DNA from: an uncultured Lachnospiraceae bacterium
GTDB lineage: Bacteria; Bacillota; Clostridia; Lachnospirales; Lachnospiraceae
Direction: 5' to 3'
NCBI GenBank assembly: GCA_910577445.1
Contig: CAJTMZ010000008.1
Location: forward strand, 4,932 to 58,538
DNA: 53,607 bases
Every line of letters begins with the position of its first letter. The first letter of the stretch is position 1. The position numbers and the translations under genes are program-made. Below, in pieces: positions 49,866 through 53,607 of the stretch. Below the pieces are notes generated by a model. The model was not told the origin of the DNA and did no database searches. It worked only from the letters and a program-made list of their open reading frames with translations.

Positions 49866-50585
49866 ATGCGGATTGCCATTGTGGATGATATTGCGTCAGA
49901 ACGGGAAAACTTAGCGGATGGGATTCATGTCCAGCTTGCCCGCATTTCCCTTGACGCCGCAATTTTTAGTTTTGGTTCCGGCGCGGATTTCCTTGCCGCT
50001 GCCGTTAAAGAACGTTTTGACCTTGTGTTTCTTGATATTTATATGGGAAACGAGAACGGAGTGAATACGGCACAGGCGCTGCGCCGTTTTGATGCGGACT
50101 GCCTGCTGGTGTTCACCACTACCTCTACCGACCATGCCCTTGACGCCTTCCGCGTCCGGGCATTTCACTATCTGGTAAAACCCTGCACCAGAGAAGACCT
50201 GGATGCTTTGTTTGACGAAATCGCAAAACGGCTCCCCACTGACGACAGATATATTGAGGTGAACGCCGCCGGCGGTTCCGTCCGCCTGCACTTCCGGGAA
50301 ATTCTTTATGCGGAGCATCACAAACACCAGATACACATTTACAGGACATGCGGGCCGGAAATCGTGACCCGCCAGACCTTCCGTGATTTCAGCGGATACC
50401 TTACCGACGGGCGCTTCTTTCGATGCAGCCGTGGCGTCATTATCAACATGGAGCATGCCGAAGATTTTGACGGCACGGATTTTATCCTGAAAAACAAGAT
50501 GAGGGTTCCCGTCAGCCGCGACCTTGCAAAAGCTGCAAGGATGGCTTTCGGCGATTTCATTTTTGAAAGGAGAACTGTAAAATGA
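49866..50585 (+). CDS. LytTR-family response regulator (AgrA/VirR-like)
   Basis: 239 residues. Receiver domain with DD at 7-8, phospho-acceptor Asp57 (LVFLDIYMGNENG) and KPC in place of KPF (YLVKPCTRED). The C-terminal ~100 residues are a LytTR DNA-binding domain (YIEVNAAGGSVRLHFREILY; the late FFRCSRGVIINMEHAEDF). LytTR regulators often control surface proteins, peptides or virulence traits. AAGGAGG precedes the ATG. Its stop overlaps the kinase start by four bases (ATGA). It is divergent from the giant surface protein gene, its most likely target. Confidence 0.92.
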   Translation: MRIAIVDDIASERENLADGIHVQLARISLDAAIFSFGSGADFLAAAVKERFDLVFLDIYMGNENGVNTAQALRRFDADCLLVFTTTSTDHALDAFRVRAFHYLVKPCTREDLDALFDEIAKRLPTDDRYIEVNAAGGSVRLHFREILYAEHHKHQIHIYRTCGPEIVTRQTFRDFSGYLTDGRFFRCSRGVIINMEHAEDFDGTDFILKNKMRVPVSRDLAKAARMAFGDFIFERRTVK

Positions 50586-51895
50586 CAGGATTCTTATGCT
50601 CTGCGCTGGAGCTTATGGTTCTGCTTCCGGGTATGCTCCTTGCCTATCTGCCCATGAAAGGGCGCCTGCGGATGTCCCCGGCAAAACTTGCGGCGGCAAC
50701 GGTTCCGCTGGCGCTCTTTCTCAGCCTGGCCGGCGGGGCTGTAAGCTGCTTTTTCCATATCAGAACAGTCTGGCTGCTATTCCCTGCCGCCGCTATTATG
50801 GGCGCTTTCTATATCCATACGCTCAGTATTTCCCGGTGGAAGTCCGTCAGTGTTTTCCTTGCCGTCTGCGGCGTATTTTCCTGCCTGAGCGGCACTGCCA
50901 TTGCGGTAAACGACATTCTGAGTCCGGAGGAACCTGTGTCTGTGCTTTCACTGCAGGGCGCTCTGTTCTGGTTTGCGCTCTGCTGCGCATCCGTCCTTGC
51001 CGTTTGGTACCCGGCCACCCATGCTGCGAGAAAACTTCTGGACGTGGAAGCCTTCGCGCAGACCTGGTATGTATTCTGGATTCTGCCCCTACTGTTCGTC
51101 AGTCTGAACATTTCCATAATCCCGATAAATCCGAACCTCCTGAAGCTGGGACGTCTCCGGTCGATTTATATCCTGCTAAGCCTTGTGTTTCTGATACTTC
51201 TCCTTTTGCTCTATACGCTCTTTTACCTCATGGCATCCAGCTTAAACCGCAATGACCGCCTCCGGCGGGAGAATCAGCTCCTCTCCATGCAGCAGGCACG
51301 GTATGACAACCTCCGCACCTCTATCGAGCAGACACGACATGCACGGCACGACATGCGCCACCATCTCCACATCCTGCAAAGCTTCGCCGCCCAGGAGAAA
51401 TGGGAAAGCCTGACAGAATATCTTGAGGAAGTGCAGGGCAGTATCCCGGATATGGAGCTTTGCCTGTGCCAAAATACGGCAGTGGACAGTGTGGCGGGTT
51501 ATTTTGCGGGACTGTACAGGGAATATGATATTCCTCTCACCTTTAAGCTTGACCTGCCTGCGCTCCTTCCCGTACCGGAAACCGACCTGTGCTCCGTTCT
51601 TTCCAACCTCCTTGAAAACGCAATGGAGGCCGGTTTAAGAACCGACCCTAAAAGGCGTCAGACCACAGTACAGGCACATTCGCATTCCGACCATATGATA
51701 CTGCTTTCGGCGGAAAATGCCTACGACGGAAAGGTCAGGGAAAAAGACGGCATATTCCTCTCCTCCAAGCGTCCCGGAGAGGGCGTGGGCTTACAGGCCG
51801 TTCGCCATACCGCGGAAAAAAACGGCGGATACATCCGGTTCCATTACGGGGATGGTATATTTGCCGTCAATGTCATACTGCGGAGCGGCAAGTGA
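50582..51895 (+). CDS. GHKL-type sensor histidine kinase (AgrC-like)
   Basis: 437 residues. The N-terminal ~220 residues are hydrophobic with six to seven membrane helices, typical of AgrC-like sensors. After a coiled stretch the phospho-acceptor region reads RHARHDMRHHLHILQSF, then a GHKL ATPase domain (SVLSNLLENAMEAGL with the N-box; GEGVGLQAVRHTAEKNGGYI as glycine box). Members sense peptides or other signals in the membrane. Translation is coupled to the regulator through the ATGA overlap. No peptide precursor gene for a quorum system is visible next to it. Confidence 0.92.
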   Translation: MTGFLCSALELMVLLPGMLLAYLPMKGRLRMSPAKLAAATVPLALFLSLAGGAVSCFFHIRTVWLLFPAAAIMGAFYIHTLSISRWKSVSVFLAVCGVFSCLSGTAIAVNDILSPEEPVSVLSLQGALFWFALCCASVLAVWYPATHAARKLLDVEAFAQTWYVFWILPLLFVSLNISIIPINPNLLKLGRLRSIYILLSLVFLILLLLLYTLFYLMASSLNRNDRLRRENQLLSMQQARYDNLRTSIEQTRHARHDMRHHLHILQSFAAQEKWESLTEYLEEVQGSIPDMELCLCQNTAVDSVAGYFAGLYREYDIPLTFKLDLPALLPVPETDLCSVLSNLLENAMEAGLRTDPKRRQTTVQAHSHSDHMILLSAENAYDGKVREKDGIFLSSKRPGEGVGLQAVRHTAEKNGGYIRFHYGDGIFAVNVILRSGK

Positions 51896-51925
51896 GGGGG
51901 CGGCTTATCCATTGTTTGTTGAAAT

Positions 51926-51946
51926 AAGGATAAAGTCTATCCTTTT
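51926..51946 (+). terminator. Weak terminator after the LytTR kinase
   Basis: AAGGATA (51926-51932) pairs with TATCCTT (51938-51944), loop of five, followed by TT. The gap 51,896-52,076 shows nothing else. Confidence 0.4.
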
Positions 51947-52076
51947 ACGGCTCCTGCTCTAATGTTTTCCACAATCTTACCATGACGATACCTGTAATGA
52001 AAATGGCAATTATATCCTACGATTGGCTGTGCCCCTGCTGCAAGATATTTTATCCTTGTAAAACAGAATATAAAAT

Positions 52077-52465
52077 CTATTGCTTTGTTTTGGTTAGTTC
52101 TATCGCTTCTTTCCCAGATAAATGTTCAATTTCCAGTTCTATCATGCACAAAGGCTTCCATTCTCTGTTAATTGCAATATTTCGATTTGTTTCTGTATCA
52201 TTTGGATAATATTTTACCGCCAACAGCTCTATTGCATTTTTCATTTCTTTTTCATCTTCCATAACATGAATTTTACCAAAGGCAATTACGCTTCTAAAAT
52301 AAGTTGTGTATTCCTCAGGCACTATATGGTCTTGGGCGATTACGCAAAAAGAGGCTTTGCTGCATTTCTTGATTGCGTCTATTTTATGCCCGCTTTTTGC
52401 ACCGTGAAAAAATAACATTCTTTTTCGGATAACATTTGTTTTTTTATACGCATTTCCCTAAACAT
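52077..52465 (-). pseudogene. NimA-like pyridoxamine-5'-phosphate-oxidase-family gene with an internal deletion
   Basis: The ATG at 52465 begins MFREMRIKKQMLSEKEC, the standard start of the NimA/flavin-binding family. The C-terminal part FFHGAKSGHKIDAIKKCSKA, then PEEYTTYFRSVIAFGK, also matches, but in another reading frame. About 30 codons that normally lie between (the GxxGYPYxxPLxYVY region that binds flavin) are missing, with the join at about 52412-52420. The first frame stops after 28 codons. An ATG inside the join could start a 113-residue fragment, but it would lack the cofactor site. It overlaps the MATE gene stop by 8 bases, so it was the second gene of that operon. Confidence 0.8.
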
Positions 52466-53607
52466 TTTTCTTACCTCTTTCTGATTTAATATATAATGCA
52501 ATGCCCGCTAACGTGACAAAACACTCTGTAACTGGAAAGGAAAGCCATACACCTGTCATTTTTAATATAAAAGACAGGAAAAATGCCATAGGGATTATCA
52601 TTATAAATCCCCTTGACAATGAAATAATCTGTGCAGGCCGGGCCTTTTCTGTTGATGTAAAATATGCAGATATAATGATATTAAACCCTACAAATGGAAT
52701 AGCTGCAAAATATATTTTTAATCCTGTTGCTGCAATTTCCTGTAACTGTATATTTTGCTCGCTGTTAAACACGCTTATAATTGGATTAGCTGTAAGTAAA
52801 AAAACCAGGTAAATACCGAATGATATGACTAACATAGTTTTTAAGGCATATTTCAATATTTGTTTCTGGCTTTCATAATCTCCATATCCGTATGCCCTGC
52901 TTAAAATTGGCTGTGTGCCCTGCGCTATCCCAGTATAAATTGAAATTACCACAAGTGATAAATTTGCAACTACACCATAAGCAGCCACGCCGACATTCCC
53001 CTGTAAGTGCATAATAATCGTATTAAAAACTATCATCACAATTCCCGAAGCCATTTCGGTGATGAAAGACGGAACACCTAATGAAACAATATTTCCTGTC
53101 AATCTAAAGGAAGGCTTTATTCGCAATAAATGAAACTGGTTTTGTTTTGTAAGCCAATGCTTAGATAAAACAATCAGACTAATGACAGATGCCAATCCTG
53201 TTGCCAATACTGCTCCCAATATCCCCATATTAAGGGGAAAAATAAATATATAATCCAAAATAATATTTGAGAAACTTCCCGCCAGCATACCAATCATAGT
53301 CAATTTGGGCTTTCCGTCATTTCTTACAAAACAAATCAGTGTATCATTTGTCATAAATGCCGGAGCAAAAAGCAAAATAATCTGTAAATAGGTTTTTGTC
53401 ATATGATAGACATTTTTATCAGCGCCCAATACTTTTGTCAGTTTTCCAGAAAAAAAGATACCCGTCAGCATAAAAACGACAGCCAATGCAAACATTATAT
53501 AAATCGTGTTTGAAAAGGACTTATCTGCATTTTTGTATTTTTCCTGTCCCCTGTAAATGGAATATTTTGTTGCACCTCCCATTCCAAACATCAGACCGCT
53601 TCCATGA
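52458..53607 (-). CDS. MATE family efflux transporter (5' end beyond the window)
   Basis: At least 382 residues; the frame stays open through the window edge, so the first ~60 residues are missing. It has the family pattern: GMGGATKYSI near the current start, PAFMTNDTLICFVRNDGKPK, and in the second half SLGVPSFITEMASGIVMIVF and GIAQGTQPILSRAYGYGDYE. The last motif is typical of MepA-like multidrug exporters. It is separate from and not closely similar to the MATE protein at 11,908. DNA here is notably AT-rich relative to the surface-protein and glycan genes, so this stretch may be acquired. Confidence 0.9.
   Translation of the reverse strand, partial: HGSGLMFGMGGATKYSIYRGQEKYKNADKSFSNTIYIMFALAVVFMLTGIFFSGKLTKVLGADKNVYHMTKTYLQIILLFAPAFMTNDTLICFVRNDGKPKLTMIGMLAGSFSNIILDYIFIFPLNMGILGAVLATGLASVISLIVLSKHWLTKQNQFHLLRIKPSFRLTGNIVSLGVPSFITEMASGIVMIVFNTIIMHLQGNVGVAAYGVVANLSLVVISIYTGIAQGTQPILSRAYGYGDYESQKQILKYALKTMLVISFGIYLVFLLTANPIISVFNSEQNIQLQEIAATGLKIYFAAIPFVGFNIIISAYFTSTEKARPAQIISLSRGFIMIIPMAFFLSFILKMTGVWLSFPVTECFVTLAGIALYIKSERGKKNV

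Noticed and set aside
50582..52076. Agr-type quorum cassette with peptide precursor
   Set aside because: No AgrB/AgrD-like gene on either strand next to the kinase.

Overview
This window looks like chromosome from a Gram-positive gut anaerobe, most likely a Lachnospiraceae (Clostridium cluster XIVa) species. The evidence is strong AGGAGG ribosome-binding sites, frequent GTG/TTG starts, lipobox proteins, many YesM/YesN-type two-component systems beside sugar ABC transporters, and protein families typical of that group. I see no rRNA or tRNA gene, CRISPR array, transposase or phage gene.

Layout. (1) 1-2,800: end of a possible M56/BlaR1-like protein converging on an operon of SEC-C protein, C_GCAxxG_C_C protein and birA. 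(2) 3,040-11,000: an AT-rich envelope block. One operon holds a TVP38-type membrane protein, phosphatidylserine synthase, phosphatidylserine decarboxylase and a large lipoprotein. A second holds GNAT, OmpR-type regulator and histidine kinase. mscL with a zinc ribbon is divergent. Both operon promoters carry the same array of TTAAG half-sites at the same distance from the -10, so the regulator probably drives both. (3) 11,287-18,570: a coiled-coil protein, a MATE exporter and a pectin (rhamnogalacturonan) side-chain locus (GH105, AraC regulator, LplD-like GH4). This locus is damaged: the regulator/kinase/transporter block has collapsed to a response-regulator start joined to a permease end, and the GH4 gene is frameshifted. 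(4) 18,600-24,530: TetR, radical SAM and flippase-like gene set with periodic upstream repeats, then a nucleoside hydrolase, a toxin-antitoxin pair and a NERD protein. (5) 24,543-42,217: a minus-strand glycan and riboside region: GH13, solute-binding protein, two permeases (one with a nonsense codon), YesN/YesM regulators, YesL, GH38 mannosidase, GPH symporter, ribokinase-like kinase and a DraG-like hydrolase. A nucleoside phosphorylase diverges from it. (6) 43,260-51,895: a 2,082-residue surface protein divergent from a LytTR regulator/kinase pair. (7) 52,077-end: an AT-rich tail with a deleted NimA-like gene and a MATE exporter cut by the window edge.

Four genes carry clear lesions (fusion deletion, -1 frameshift, Trp-to-amber, internal deletion). 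Two are in separate sugar-transport loci, which suggests erosion of carbohydrate uptake or, less likely, sequencing errors. The most promising uncharacterised systems are the lipid/two-component block with shared operators and the TetR-radical SAM-flippase set with 29-bp-spaced repeats.
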